DNA from: Arachis hypogaea
Taxonomy: Eukaryota > Streptophyta > Magnoliopsida > Fabales > Fabaceae
Reading direction: 5' to 3'
DNA length: 64,000 bases
NCBI RefSeq assembly: GCF_003086295.3
Contig: NC_092052.1
Span: 77,876,687-77,940,686 of the forward strand
Position numbers and translations under genes: made by a program
Shown here: positions 22,360-33,460 of the stretch, piece by piece
Numbering within the stretch: the first letter of the stretch is position 1
How the letters are laid out: each line of letters begins with the position of its first letter
Notes under the pieces: generated by a model
The model's input: only the letters and a program-made list of their open reading frames with translations
The model's database searches: none
Told to the model about the DNA's origin: nothing

Positions 22360-23359
22360 NNNNNNNNNNNNNNNNNNNNNNNNNNNNNNNNNNNNNNNNN
22401 NNNNNNNNNNNNNNNNNNNNNNNNNNNNNNNNNNNNNNNNNNNNNNNNNNNNNNNNNNNNNNNNNNNNNNNNNNNNNNNNNNNNNNNNNNNNNNNNNNNN
22501 NNNNNNNNNNNNNNNNNNNNNNNNNNNNNNNNNNNNNNNNNNNNNNNNNNNNNNNNNNNNNNNNNNNNNNNNNNNNNNNNNNNNNNNNNNNNNNNNNNNN
22601 NNNNNNNNNNNNNNNNNNNNNNNNNNNNNNNNNNNNNNNNNNNNNNNNNNNNNNNNNNNNNNNNNNNNNNNNNNNNNNNNNNNNNNNNNNNNNNNNNNNN
22701 NNNNNNNNNNNNNNNNNNNNNNNNNNNNNNNNNNNNNNNNNNNNNNNNNNNNNNNNNNNNNNNNNNNNNNNNNNNNNNNNNNNNNNNNNNNNNNNNNNNN
22801 NNNNNNNNNNNNNNNNNNNNNNNNNNNNNNNNNNNNNNNNNNNNNNNNNNNNNNNNNNNNNNNNNNNNNNNNNNNNNNNNNNNNNNNNNNNNNNNNNNNN
22901 NNNNNNNNNNNNNNNNNNNNNNNNNNNNNNNNNNNNNNNNNNNNNNNNNNNNNNNNNNNNNNNNNNNNNNNNNNNNNNNNNNNNNNNNNNNNNNNNNNNN
23001 NNNNNNNNNNNNNNNNNNNNNNNNNNNNNNNNNNNNNNNNNNNNNNNNNNNNNNNNNNNNNNNNNNNNNNNNNNNNNNNNNNNNNNNNNNNNNNNNNNNN
23101 NNNNNNNNNNNNNNNNNNNNNNNNNNNNNNNNNNNNNNNNNNNNNNNNNNNNNNNNNNNNNNNNNNNNNNNNNNNNNNNNNNNNNNNNNNNNNNNNNNNN
23201 NNNNNNNNNNNNNNNNNNNNNNNNNNNNNNNNNNNNNNNNNNNNNNNNNNNNNNNNNNNNNNNNNNNNNNNNNNNNNNNNNNNNNNNNNNNNNNNNNNNN
23301 NNNNNNNNNNNNNNNNNNNNNNNNNNNNNNNNNNNNNNNNNNNNNNNNNNNNNNNNNNN
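22360..23359. other. Assembly gap, exactly 1000 N
   Basis: A round-number placeholder gap joining two contigs. ORFs reported across it are artefacts. Both the order and the distance of the two sides are therefore unproven. Confidence 0.99.
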
Positions 23360-23809
23360 TTCATCATACTTTGATCTGTTTTAGTGTAGTTTCTAGAGAA
23401 GAAGCTCCTCTTCTCTCTAGAATTAGGATAGGTTTATGTTAGAATTTCTTAATCTAGGTTTTAATTCTTGCTTTCATCTACTTCTACCTTTCAATTCTTT
23501 GTTTCTACATCTTGTTCTTTTATATTCTGTTGTTGTAATTTCTTCTACTTTGTTTCTATACTTTGTTGTTGATCTACTCTTATTCCTTTTATTTTCTTTT
23601 AATGCAATTCGAGGTAATTCATGTTAATTGTGATTTCCTTTATTGTTGTTGTTAATTCTTTCAATTAGTTGTTGTTAGATTTAGTTCTTTTGTCAATTTA
23701 CTATGCTTCCCTTTTATGCGTTCCAAGTGTTGATAAAATGCTTGGAAGGATGTTAGAGTAGAATTTTATGTTCTTGGCTTGGGAAGGTAACTTAGGAATT
23801 CTTGAGTTA
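23360..23809 (+). repeat. Left part of an interrupted plus-strand LTR remnant
   Basis: T-rich, intron-like or leader-like DNA without ORFs. It continues at 33461 once the inserted element (23810-33460) and one AGTTA are removed. It is typical of the R/U5 and leader DNA of legume Athila-type elements (from memory). Its left end is lost in the gap. Confidence 0.6.
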
Positions 23810-25458
23810 TGGTGCACAAAATTGCGATCATCAACAATGGCGCCAAAGACTTGGTGCTCTCAACGTGAATCACACTTTGTCACAACTTCGCACAACTAAC
23901 CAGCAAGTGCACTGGGTCGTCTAAGTAATAAACCTTACGTGAGTAAGGGTCGATCCCACGGAAATTGTCAGCTTGAAGCAAGCTATGGTCACCTTGTAAA
24001 TCTCAGTCAGGCAGATTCAAATGGTTATGGTGAATTGATAATAAAAATATAAATGAAATATAAACTATGATAGAGATACTTATGTAATTCATTGGAGAGA
24101 ATTTCAGATAAGCGTATAGAGATGCTTTTGTTCCTCCTGAACCTCTGCTTTCCTGCTATCTTCATCCAATCATTCCTACTCCTTTCCATGGCAAGCTGTA
24201 TTAGGGCATCACCGTTGTAAATGGCTACATCCCATCCTCTTTGTGAAAATGGTCCAATGCGCTGTCACTGCATGGCTAATCATCTGTCGGTTCTCGATCA
24301 TACTGGAATAGGATTTACTATCCTTTTGCGTCTGTCACTACGCCAAGCACTCGCGAGTTTGAAGCTCGTCACAGCCATCCCTTCCCAGATCCTACTCGAA
24401 TACCACAGACAAGGTTTAGACTTTTCGGATCTCAGGAATGGCCATCCATGGATTCTAACTTATACCACGAAGACTCTAATATCTCGGACTCGGTTCCATG
24501 TATTAGATATCTAAGAGATACTCATTCTGTCTCGTCTTCATGTAGAACGGAAGTGGTTGTCAGGCACGCGTTCATGGGTGAGAATGGTGATGAGCGTCAC
24601 ATAATCATCACATTCATCATGTTCTTGGGTGCGAATGAATATCTTAGAATAGGAATAAACTTGAATTGAATAGAAAAACAGTAGTAATTTGCATTAATAC
24701 TCAAGGAGCAGCAGAGCTCCACACCTTAATCTATGGTGTATAGAAACTCTACCATTGAAAATACATAAGAACAAAGTCCAGGTATGGCCGAGAGGCCAGC
24801 CCCATGATCTAAGAACTAAACGTCCCAAGATGTAAATACAATAGTAAAAAGTTCTATTTATACTAAACTAGTTACTAGGGTTTACAGAAATAAGTAAATG
24901 ATGCAGAAATCCACTCCCGGGCCCACTTGGTGTGTGCTTGGGCTGAGTATTAAGCTTTCATGTGTAGCGACTCTTTTTGGAGTTAAACGCCAGTTTGTAA
25001 CGTGTTTCTGGCATTTAACTCTGCTTTGCAACCTGTTTCTGGCGTTTGACTCCAGAATAGGGCAGAGAGCTGGTGTTGAACGCCAGTTTGCGTCCTCTAA
25101 ACTCGAGCAAAGTATAGACTATTATATATTTCTGGAAAGCCCTGGATGTCTACTTTCCAACGCAATTGAGAGCGCGCCATTTGGAGTTCTGTAGCTCATA
25201 AAATCCACTTTGAGTGCAGGGAGGTCAGAATCCAACAGCATCTGTAGTCCTTCTTCAACCTCTGAATCTGATTTTTGCTCAAGTCCCTCAATTTCAGCCA
25301 GAAAATATTTGAAATCACAGAAAAATACACAAACTCATAGTAAAGTCCAGAAATGTGATTTTATTTAAAACTAATAAAAATATATTAAAAACTAACTAAA
25401 TCATACTAAAAACTATGTAAAAACAATGCCAAAAAGCGTATAAATTATCCGCTCATCA
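23810..25458 (-). repeat. 3' LTR of the non-autonomous element
   Basis: 1649 bp. On the minus strand it starts TGATGAGCGGATAATTTATA and ends GTGCACCA. TATAAATAG at 24862-24854 is the likely TATA box. About 30-40 bases after the predicted start is a hairpin TGGCC-GAGA-GGCCA (24785-24798). GGCGTTT/AACGCC half motifs occur at 24980-25085. Confidence 0.93.
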
Positions 25459-26574
25459 CAACACCAATCTTAAATTGTTGCTTGTCCCCAAGCAATTGAA
25501 AATCAACTAGGATAAAAAGAAGAGAATATACTATAAATTCCAAAATATCAATGAAACTTAGCTCCAATCAGATGAGCGGGACTTGTAGCTTTTTTGCCTC
25601 TTGAATAGTCTCACTTTATCCATTGAAGTTCAGAATGATTGGCATCTATAGGAACTTAGAATTTAGATAGTGTTATTGATTCTCCTAGTTCAGTATGTTG
25701 ATTCTTGAACACAGCTACTTTATGAGTCTTGGCCGTGGCCCTAAGCATTTTGTTTTCCAGTATTACCACCGGATACATAAATGTCACAAACACATAACTG
25801 GGTGAACCTTTTCAGATTGTGACTCAGCCTTGCTAAAGTCCCCAATTAGAGGTGTCCAGGGTTCTTAAGCACACTCTTCTTTTGCTTTGGACCTCGACTT
25901 TAACCGCTCAGTCTCAAGTTTTCACTTGACACCTTCACGCCACAAGCACATGGTTAGGGACAGCTTGGTTTAGCCGCTTAGGCCAGGATTTTATTCCTTT
26001 AGGCCCTCCTATCCACTGATGCTCAAAGCCTTGGATCCTTTTTTTTTTTACCCTTGCCTTTTGGTTTAAAGGGTTACTGGCTTTTTGCTCTTGCCTTTTG
26101 GTTTAAAGAGCTCTTGGCTTTTTCTGCTTGCTTTTTCTTTTTCTTTCTATTTTTTCGTATTTTTTCTGCTTTGTTCTTCACTGCTTTTTCTTGCTTCAAG
26201 AATCATTTTTATGATTTTTCAGATCATTAAATAACATTTCTCCTTTTTCCTTTTTCTTCAAGAGCCAACATATTTAACATTCATAAACCACAATATCAAA
26301 AGACATATGCACTGTTCAAGCATTCATTCAGAAAACAAAAAGTATTGTCACCATATCAAAATAATTAAACTAGTTTCAAGGATGAATTCGAAATCATGTA
26401 CCTCTTGTTCTTTTGTAATTAAAACATTTTTCATTTAAGAGAGGTGATGGATTCAAAGGACATTCATAGCTTCAAGACATAGACACTTAGACACTAGTGA
26501 TCATGTAATAAGACACAAACATAAATAAACATAAAGCATAGTAAACGAAAAACAGAGAAATAAAAACAAGGAGA
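25459..26574 (-). other. Noncoding tract before the 3' LTR (non-autonomous element)
   Basis: Next to the LTR: hairpin TTGCTTG/CAAGCAA with loop TCCC on the plus strand (25478-25495) and the motif TTTAAGATTGGTGTTG (sense). The ATGTGTnTGTGrC block is conserved near 25790. The rest is T-rich or A-rich and noncoding, and closely follows the tract at 15342-16516. Confidence 0.7.
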
Positions 26575-26835
26575 TTAAGGAACGGGTCCACCTTTGTGAG
26601 GGTGGCGTCTTCCTCTTCTTGAAGAACCAATGGTGCTCTTGAGCTCCTTTATGTCTCTTTCTTGTCTTTTTTGCTCCTCCCTCATAGCTCTTTGATCTTC
26701 TATAATCTCATGGAGGATGATGGAGTGCTCTTGGTGCTCTATCCTTAGTTGTCCCATATTGGAACTTAATTCTCTTAGGGAGGTGTTGATTTGCTCCCAA
26801 TAGTTCTGTGGAGGAAAGTGCATCCCTTGAGGCAT
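26575..26835 (-). pseudogene. C-terminal fragment of the env-position ORF
   Basis: An 86-codon frame MPQGMHFPPQNYWEQI...SRRGRRHPHKGGPVP, with a charged heptad-like stretch (IEHQEHSIILHEIIEDQRA) and a basic tail. The parallel position and the coiled-coil-like end of the longer ORFs at 16517 and 56034 suggest it is what remains of that protein after the N-terminal domain was deleted. Just upstream (sense) is a hairpin TTTGCTC/GAGCAAA (26891-26910) and TTTTAAGTTTGGTGTG. Function unknown. Confidence 0.5.
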
Positions 26836-26890
26836 TAGTGGTTATGGAAAAACAAAAAAGCAATGCTTTTTCCACACCAAACTTAAAAGG

Positions 26891-26910
26891 TTTGCTCGTC
26901 CTTGAGCAAA
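26891..26910 (-). other. Hairpin plus TTTGGTGT motif before the env-position fragment
   Basis: Stem TTTGCTC/GAGCAAA (7 bp) with a 6-base loop, followed in the sense direction by TTTTAAGTTTGGTGTG. The equivalent hairpin next to the LTR has stem TTGCTTG/CAAGCAA, so the arms have changed together. Region 26911-27189 is a purine-rich, low-complexity stretch without a credible ORF. Confidence 0.7.
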
Positions 26911-27189
26911 AGAAGAAAGAAAGTACTAGAAGAAGAAGAAAATGGAGGAGATGGAGGGAGATATGTGAATTCGGATAAGGGGGTGTGATGCGTGAAAAGG
27001 AAGGAGTGATGGTTTGAATTTGAGTGGGTGGGTGTAGGTGGTTTGTATGATGGTTTTGGAAGAGGTGTGGAGGTGATTGGTGAAGGGTATTTGGGGAAGA
27101 GAGTTATGAAAAGGTGTGAAGAGGAGAGAAGAAGTGGTGGGGATCCTGTGGGGTCCACAGATCCAGTGGGGCCAAGGACTTAACATCCC

Positions 27190-27415
27190 TGCTCCAATTA
27201 GGCGTGTAAAACGCCTTTGCTGTGCAATCCTAGCGTTTAACGCCAGACTGCTACTTGTTTCTGGCGTTAAACACCCAAATGTAGCCTGTTTCTGGCATCT
27301 AACGCCAGGTAGATGCTTGTTTCTGGCGTTAAACGCCAGCGTGGTGCTTGTTTCTGGCGTTAAACACCAGACAGATGCTTGTTTCTGGCGTTTAAATGCT
27401 AGAATGCTCCTCCTC
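27190..27415. repeat. GGCGTTTAACGCC palindrome array (non-autonomous element)
   Basis: About seven units at about 30-bp spacing with the repeated context TTGTTTCTGGCGTTAAACGC. Some are degraded to AAACACC or AATGCT. It is the counterpart of the array at 18190-18480 in the autonomous relative. Confidence 0.9.
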
Positions 27416-27547
27416 TAGGGTGTGCTATTTTTAATGCTATTTTTCATTCTGTTTTTGATTTTTCAGTAGTTTTTGTAACTCCACATGATCATCAACCTAA
27501 TAAAACACGAAATAAAAATAAAAAAAATTGAATATAATTAAATAACA

Positions 27548-27563
27548 TTGGGTTGCCTCCCAA
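27548..27563 (-). other. Conserved hairpin, TTGGG type (non-autonomous element)
   Basis: Sense strand: stem TTGGG/CCCAA, loop AGGCAA, preceded by AAGCGCTTG. It is retained although integrase is missing, which argues that it is a functional RNA signal and not just the end of pol. Downstream, 27640-27740 holds three copies of the CTAAGTTTGGTGTTG motif. Confidence 0.8.
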
Positions 27564-27779
27564 CAAGCGCTTCTTTAATGTCAATAGCTTGACAGTGAGC
27601 TCTCATGGAGCCTCACAGGTAATCAAAGTAAGGTTGGAACCTCCCAACACCAAACTTAGAGTTTGAATGTGGGGGTTCAACACCAAACTTGGAGTTTGGT
27701 TGTGGCCTCCCAACACCAAACTTAGAGTTTGACTGTGGGGGCTTTGGTTGACTCTGCAGTGAGAGAAGCTTTTCATGCT

Positions 27780-28247
27780 TCCTCTCCATGGTTACAGAAG
27801 GAGATCCTTAAGTTTTAAACACAAGGTAGTCCTCATTCAGTTGAAGGATCAACTCTCCTCTGTCCACATCAATCACAGCTCTTGCTGTGGCTAGGAAGGG
27901 TCTTCCAAGGATGATGGATTCATCCTTATCCTTCCAGTGTCTAGGATTATAATATCAGCAAGGATGTAAAGGCCTTCAACCTTTACTAACACGTCCTCTA
28001 CTTGTCCATAAGCCTATTTTCTTAAGTTGTCTGCCATCTCTAATGAGATTCTGGCAGCTTGCACCTCAAAGATCCCAAGTTTCTCCATTACAGAGAGTGG
28101 CATTAAGTTTATGCCTGACCCAAGGTCACACAGAGCCTTCTCAAAGGTCATGGTGCCTATGGTACAGGGTATTAAGAATTTGCCAGGATCCTGTTTCTTT
28201 TGAGGTAATTTCTGCCTATCCAATGCATTTAGTTCATTGGTGAGCAA
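27780..28247 (-). pseudogene. Aspartic protease fragment (non-autonomous element)
   Basis: 28014-28247 reads LNALDRQKLPQKKQDPGKF then the active-site region CDLGSGINLMPLSVMEKLG; Asp in DLGS is the catalytic residue, with Gly where relatives have Ala. The rest of the domain (the VEDVLVKV and ILG-PF regions) can be followed in other frames to about 27800 and is broken by stops. The RT that should follow is missing. Confidence 0.8.
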
Positions 28248-29056
28248 GGGAGGTTCATCTTCCTAAGTCTCATTACCAAATAATTTGGCATTCAGCTTCA
28301 TGATTGCACCAAGATACTTAGCAACTTGCTCTTCAATAACATCTTCATTCTCTTCAGAAGAAGAATACTCATCAGAGTCATGAAGGCAGAAGAGTTCAAT
28401 GGAATCTCTATGGTCTCTAGATGAGCCTCAGATTCCTTTGGTTCCTCAAAGGGAAACTCCTTATTGGTCACTGAACGTCCCAGGAGGTCTTCCTCACTAG
28501 GATTCACGTCCTCCTCCTCCCTTGTAGGTTCGGCCATGATGGTCAAATCAATGTCCTTGCACTCTCTCTTTGGATTTTCTTCTGTATTGCTTGGGAGAGT
28601 ACTAAGAGGAATTTCAGTGAGCCTTTTACTCAGCTGGCCCACTTGTGCCTCCAAATTTCTAATGGAGGATCTTGTTTCATTCATGAAACTTAAAGTGGCC
28701 TTAGATAGATCAGAGACTATATTTGCTAAGCTAGATAAATTCTGCTAAGAATTCTCTGTCTGTTGCTAAGTGGATGATGGAAAAGGCTTGCTATTGCTAA
28801 ACCTGTTTCTTCCACCATTATTAAAGGCTTGTTGAGGCTTTTGTTGATCCTTCCATGAGAAATTTGGATGATTTCTCCATGAGGGATTATAGGTGTTTCC
28901 ATAGGGTTCACCCATGTAATTCACCTCTGCTATTGCAGGGTTCTCAGGATCATAAGCTTCTTCTTCAGAAGATGCCTCTTTAGTACTGTTGGATGATTCC
29001 TTCAATCCATTCAGACTCTGAGAGATCATATTGACTTGCTGAGTCAATATTTTATT
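28248..29056 (-). pseudogene. gag: Gag C-terminal region and gag-protease linker, broken (non-autonomous element)
   Basis: Segments in at least two frames: TQQVNMISQSLNGLKESS, then YNPSWRNHPNFSWKDQQKPQ (a nucleocapsid-side motif typical of Athila/Tat gag), then NETRSSIRNLEAQVGQLSKR and an acidic linker (EEEDVNPSEEDLLG). No CCHC zinc knuckle is seen. Related to the gag tail of the plus-strand element (NLGWRNHPNFGWRNQQ, about 37150). Confidence 0.75.
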
Positions 29057-29938
29057 CTAAGCAAATATGGCATTCAGAGTATTAATTTCAAGAACTTCCT
29101 TCCTCATAGGCGTCCCATTACTCATAGGATTCCTTTCAAAAGTGTACATGAACTGGTTATTTGTAACCATGTCAATGAGTTCTTGAGCTTCTGCAGGCGT
29201 TTTCTTTAGGTGAATGGATCCACCTGCAGAATGGTCCAATGACATTTTAGATAATTCAGACAGACCATCATAGAATATATCTAGGATGGTCCATTCTGAA
29301 AGCATGTCAGAAGGACACTTTTTGGTCAGTTCCTTGTATCTCTCCCAAGCTTCATAGAGGGACTCACCTTCTTTCTGTTTGAAGGTTTGAACATCCACTC
29401 TAAGCTTACTAAGCTTTTGAGGAGGAAAGAACTTGGCTAAGAAAGCCGTGACCAGCTTATCCCAAGAGTTCATGCTGTCTTTAGGTTGAGAGTCCAACCA
29501 TATTCTAGCTCTGTCTCTTACAGCAAACGGGAAAAGCATAAGCCTGTAGACCTCAAGATCAACCCCATTGGTCTTAACAGTATCACAGATTTGCAAGAAT
29601 TCAGTTAAGAACTGAAAAGGATCTTCTGATGGGAGTCCATAAAACTTGCAGTTCTGTTGCATCAGAGAAACTAATTGAGGTTTTAGCTCAAAATTGTTTG
29701 CTCCAATGGCAGGGATTGATATGCTTCTTCCATGTAAATTGGAATTTGGTGCAGTAAAGTCACCAAGCATCTTCCTTGCATTGTTATTATTTTCAGCCAT
29801 GTCTCCTTTTTTTTCGAAAATTTCTGTCAGATTTTCTCCAGAGAGTTGTGCTTTAGCTTCCCTTAGCTTCCTCTTTAGAGTCCTTTCAGGTTCAGGATCA
29901 GCTTCAACAAGAATGTTCTTATCCTTGTTCCTGCTCAT
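29057..29938 (-). CDS. gag: Gag capsid domain, 293 codons, ended by a premature TAG (non-autonomous element)
   Basis: Structural protein that would build the virus-like particle. It starts MSRNKDKNILVEADPEPE; the capsid-type retrotransposon gag domain spans about residues 95-250 (FPFAVRDRARIWLDSQP, FLAKFFPPQKLSKLR, EAWERYKELTKKCP, ILDIFYDGL). The TAG at 29059-29057 sits where relatives read IFAQNK, so it is another CAG-to-TAG change; the frame continues beyond it into 28766-29047. Apart from this stop the capsid frame is intact, the best preserved gag in the window. Confidence 0.85.
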   Translation of the reverse strand: MSRNKDKNILVEADPEPERTLKRKLREAKAQLSGENLTEIFEKKGDMAENNNNARKMLGDFTAPNSNLHGRSISIPAIGANNFELKPQLVSLMQQNCKFYGLPSEDPFQFLTEFLQICDTVKTNGVDLEVYRLMLFPFAVRDRARIWLDSQPKDSMNSWDKLVTAFLAKFFPPQKLSKLRVDVQTFKQKEGESLYEAWERYKELTKKCPSDMLSEWTILDIFYDGLSELSKMSLDHSAGGSIHLKKTPAEAQELIDMVTNNQFMYTFERNPMSNGTPMRKEVLEINTLNAIFA

Positions 29939-31780
29939 ATGAAAAAGAAGAAAACAGAAAAGAAAATATGAAATCCTCTATGTCACAGTATAGAGATTCC
30001 TTATGTAAGTATAAGAAGAGAAGAATAAAAGAAGGGGAAGAGAAAAACTCGAACACAGAGAGGAAGATGGTGTTCGAATTTTGGGTGGAAGAGAAGTATT
30101 AGTAGATGAATAGTTAAATAGAAGGAGATAAGAGATGAGAGAATTCAAAAATTAAATAAATTAAAATAAAAATATTTTTGTTTTTAATTTGAATTTAAAA
30201 TAAAAATTCAAAAATTTAAAAAGAAAAATAAAATTAAATCAAATTAAAATTTAAAATAAATAGTTAATTAAAAAGAAATTTTGAAAAAGAGGGAAGGTGA
30301 TTTTCAAAAATTAGAGAGAGAGAGTTAGTTAGGTAGTTTTGAAAAAGATATGATTGAAACAAAAAGATAGGATTAGTTGGAAAGGATTTGAAATTTAATT
30401 TTGAAAAGATAAGAAGTTAGAAAAGATTTTGAAATTAATTTTGAAAAAGATATGATTGAAACTTAAATTGAAAAAGATTTGAAAAAGAAATTTAAAAAGA
30501 TATGATTTTAAAATTTAAAGATTGAATCTTTCTTAATAGGCAAGTAACAACTTGAAATTTTTGAATCAATCACATTAATTGTTAGTAAAGGTTTTGAAAT
30601 TATGAAATAAAATAAGAAAAAGATTTTAAAAATTGATTTTATAAATTTTCGAAAATCATAAAAGAAAAATGAAAAAGATTTGATTTTTGAAAAAGATTTG
30701 AAAAAGATAGAATTTTTAAATTGAAAATTTGATTTGACTCATAAGAAACAACTAAATTTTAAAAATTTTTGAAAAAAGTCAACTCAAATTTTCGAAAATT
30801 TATGAGTGAAAAAGGGAAAGATATTTTTTTATTTTTGAATTTTTAATGATGAGAGAGAAAAACAATAAAAAGACTCAATGCATGAAAGTTTTGGATCAAA
30901 ACAAATGATGCATGCAAGAACACTATGAATGTCAAGATGAACACCAAGAACACTTTGAATGTCAAGATGAACACCAAGAACTTATTTTTGAAAATTTTTA
31001 AGAATAGAAAAACATGCAAGACACCAAACTTAGAAATTTTCAATAATTAGGCACTAACAAATTGAAAATGCACATGAAAAACAAGAAAAGATGCAAAACA
31101 AGAAAACATGAAGATCAAACAAGAGGATTCATCAAGAACAACTTGAAGATCATGAAGAATGCATGATGAATTTTCGAAAAATGCAAGAAAGAAACAAACA
31201 TGCAACTGAGACCAAATTTACAATTTGACACTAGACTCAAACAAGAAACATCAAATTATTTTTGATTTTATGATTTTATTATTCTTTTGGTATTTTTCGA
31301 AAATTAATTGGAAAAAGAAAATAAGGATTTCAAAATTTTCAATAAGAATTCCAAGAATCTGCAATGTTAGTCTAAAGCTCCGGTCCAGGAATTAGACATG
31401 GCTTACTAGCCAGCCAAGCTTTCAGTGAAAGCTCCGGTCCAAAACACTAGACATGGCCAATGGCCAGCCAAGCTTCAGCATACAAATCAGGCATACAACA
31501 ACTAATACTTCATCCAACTTCATTCTATGCTGATAGGTGGAAGCCCCAGTCCAAATGAATTAGACATGGCTTTACAGCCAGCCAGGCTTCAACATGCTTC
31601 ATGAACCGCTAGAATTCCTTCTTAAAAATTCTGAAGAACATAAATTAAATTTTTTTTGAAAAACTATTTAAAAATTTTTTTTATATTTTTCAAAAATAAG
31701 AAATAAAAGAGCTTAAAAATAAAATAAAATTACATAATCTGAGCAACAAGATGAACCGTCAGTTGTCCAAACTCGAACAA
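29939..31780 (-). other. 5' leader between PBS and gag (non-autonomous element)
   Basis: No credible ORF. 30100-30850 is AT-rich low complexity with many GAAAAAGATATGATT-like repeats. At 30935-30980 a 27-base tract is repeated in tandem. A CTAAGTTTGGTGTC motif lies at about 31021. The PBS-proximal part carries the triple stem-loop at 31374-31590. Confidence 0.7.
31374..31590 (-). repeat. Three two-stem RNA-like units just downstream of the PBS
   Basis: Each unit has an outer stem and an inner stem. Outer: AAAGCT/AGCTTT (31374, 31417), AAGCT/AGCTT (31429, 31471), GAAGCC/GGCTTC (31540, 31585). Inner: TGGCT/AGCCA (31399), TGGCC/GGCCA (31454), TGGCT/AGCCA (31567). The single-stranded TTAGACA between the stems is nearly constant. 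It lies 190-410 bases into the leader, the usual area of packaging or dimerisation signals. Confidence 0.85.
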
Positions 31781-31798
31781 TCCCCGGCAACGGCGCCA
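31781..31798 (-). promoter_or_regulatory. Primer-binding site, tRNA-Asp
   Basis: Plus-strand TCCCCGGCAACGGCGCCA equals the 3' end, with CCA, of plant tRNA-Asp(GUC), the primer known for Athila-type elements. It starts 6 bases inside the 5' LTR. All 18 bases match, so priming is not visibly impaired. Confidence 0.95.
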
Positions 31799-31804
31799 AA
31801 AATT

Positions 31805-33460
31805 TAGTGCACGAAATTGCGATCATCAACAATGGCGCTAAACACTTGGTGCTCTCAAATGTGAATCACTTTTTGTCACAAATTCGCACAACTAACCAGC
31901 AAGTGCGCTGGGTCGTCCAAGTAATAAACCTTACGTGAGTAAGGGTCGATCCCTCGGAGATTGTCGGCTTGAAGCAAGCTATGGTCACCTTGTAAATCTC
32001 AGTCAGGTGGATTCAAATGGTTATGGTGAATTGATAATAAAAATATAAATGAAATATAAACTAGGATAGAGATACTTATGTAATTCATTGGTGAGAATTT
32101 CAGATAAGCGTATAGAGATGCTTTTGTTCCTCCTGAACCTCTGCTTTCCTGCTGTCTTCATCCAATCATTCCTACTCCCTTCCATGGCAAGCTGTATGTA
32201 GGGCATCACCGTTGTCAATGGCTACATCCCATCCTCTCTGTGAAAATGGTCCAATGCGCTGTCACTGCATGGCTAATCATCTGTCGGTTCTCGATCATAC
32301 TGGAATAGGATTTACTATCCTTTTGCGTCTGTCACTACGCCCAGCACTCGCGAGTTTGAAGCTCGTCACAGCCATCCCTTCCCAGATCCTACTCGGAATA
32401 CCACAGACAAGGTTTAGACTTTTCGGATCTCAGGAATGGCCATCCATGGGTTCTAACTTATACCACGAAGACTCTAATATCTCGGACTCGGTTCCATGTA
32501 TTAGATATCTAAAAGATACTCATTCTGTCTCGTCTTCATGTAGAACGGAAGTGGTTGTCAGGCACGCGTTCATGGGTGAGAATGGTGATGAGCGTCACAT
32601 AATCATCACATTCATCATGTTCTTGGGTGCGAATGAATATCTTAGAATAGGAATAAACTTGAATTGAATAGAAAAATAGTAGTACTTTGTATTAATACTC
32701 AAGGAGCAGCAGAGCTCCACACCTTAATCTATAGTGTGTAAAAACTCTACCGTTGAAAATACATAAGAACAAAGTCCAGGCATGGCTGAGAGGCCAGCCC
32801 CCATGATCTAAGAACTAAACATCCCAAGATGTAAATACAATAGTAAAAAGTTCTATTTATACTAAACTAGTTACTAGGGTTTACAGAAATAAGTAAATGA
32901 TGCAGAAATCCACTCCCGGGCCCACTTGGTGTGTGCTTGGGCTGAGCATTAAGCTTTCATGTGTAGAGACTCTTTTTGGAGTTAAACACCTGTTTGTAAT
33001 GTGTTTCTGGCGTTTAACTCTGCTTTGCAACCTGTTTCTGGCGTTTGACTCCAAAATAGGGCAGAAAGCTGGCGTTGAACGCCAGTTTGCGTCATCTAAA
33101 CTCGAGAAACATATAGACTATTATATATTGCTGGAAAGCCCTAGATGTCTACTTTCCAACGCAATTGAGAGCGCGCCATTTGGAGTTCTGTAGCTCCAGA
33201 AAATCTACTTTGAGTGCAGGGAGGTTAGAATCCAACAACATCTGCAGTCCTTCTTCAACCTCTGAATCTGATTTTTGCTCAAGTCCCTCAATTTTAGCCA
33301 GAAAATATCTGAAATCATAGAAAAACACACAAACTCATAGTAAAGTCCAGAAATGTGATTTTTATTTAAAAACTAATAAAAATATATTAAAAACTAACTA
33401 AATCATACTAAAAACTATGTAAAAACAATGCCAAAAAGCGTATAAATTATCCGCTCATCA
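31805..33460 (-). repeat. 5' LTR of the non-autonomous element
   Basis: 1656 bp. Its partner is at 23810-25458. The inner end reads CTA instead of CCA (sense), one of the few differences. TATA box TATAAATAG at 32861-32853, then hairpin TGGCT-GAGA-GGCCA (32783-32796), where one pair became G-U-like relative to the other LTR. Confidence 0.93.

Larger units (their letters stand above)
23810..33460 (-). mobile_element. Complete non-autonomous Athila-like element, minus strand
   Basis: 9651 bp with two LTRs, a tRNA-Asp PBS and 5-bp target duplications AGTTA (23805-23809 and 33461-33465). In sense order: 5' LTR, PBS, leader with a triple stem-loop, gag, protease fragment, conserved hairpin, palindrome array, env-position ORF fragment, noncoding tract, 3' LTR. 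RT, RNase H and integrase are absent. The protease runs almost directly into the hairpin that follows integrase in its relatives. The LTRs differ at about 9 of 370 positions in the stretch I compared. It could only have moved with enzymes from a relative. Confidence 0.93.

Noticed and set aside
22314..23442. Long open frames across the gap
   Set aside because: They consist of N translated as X and carry no information.
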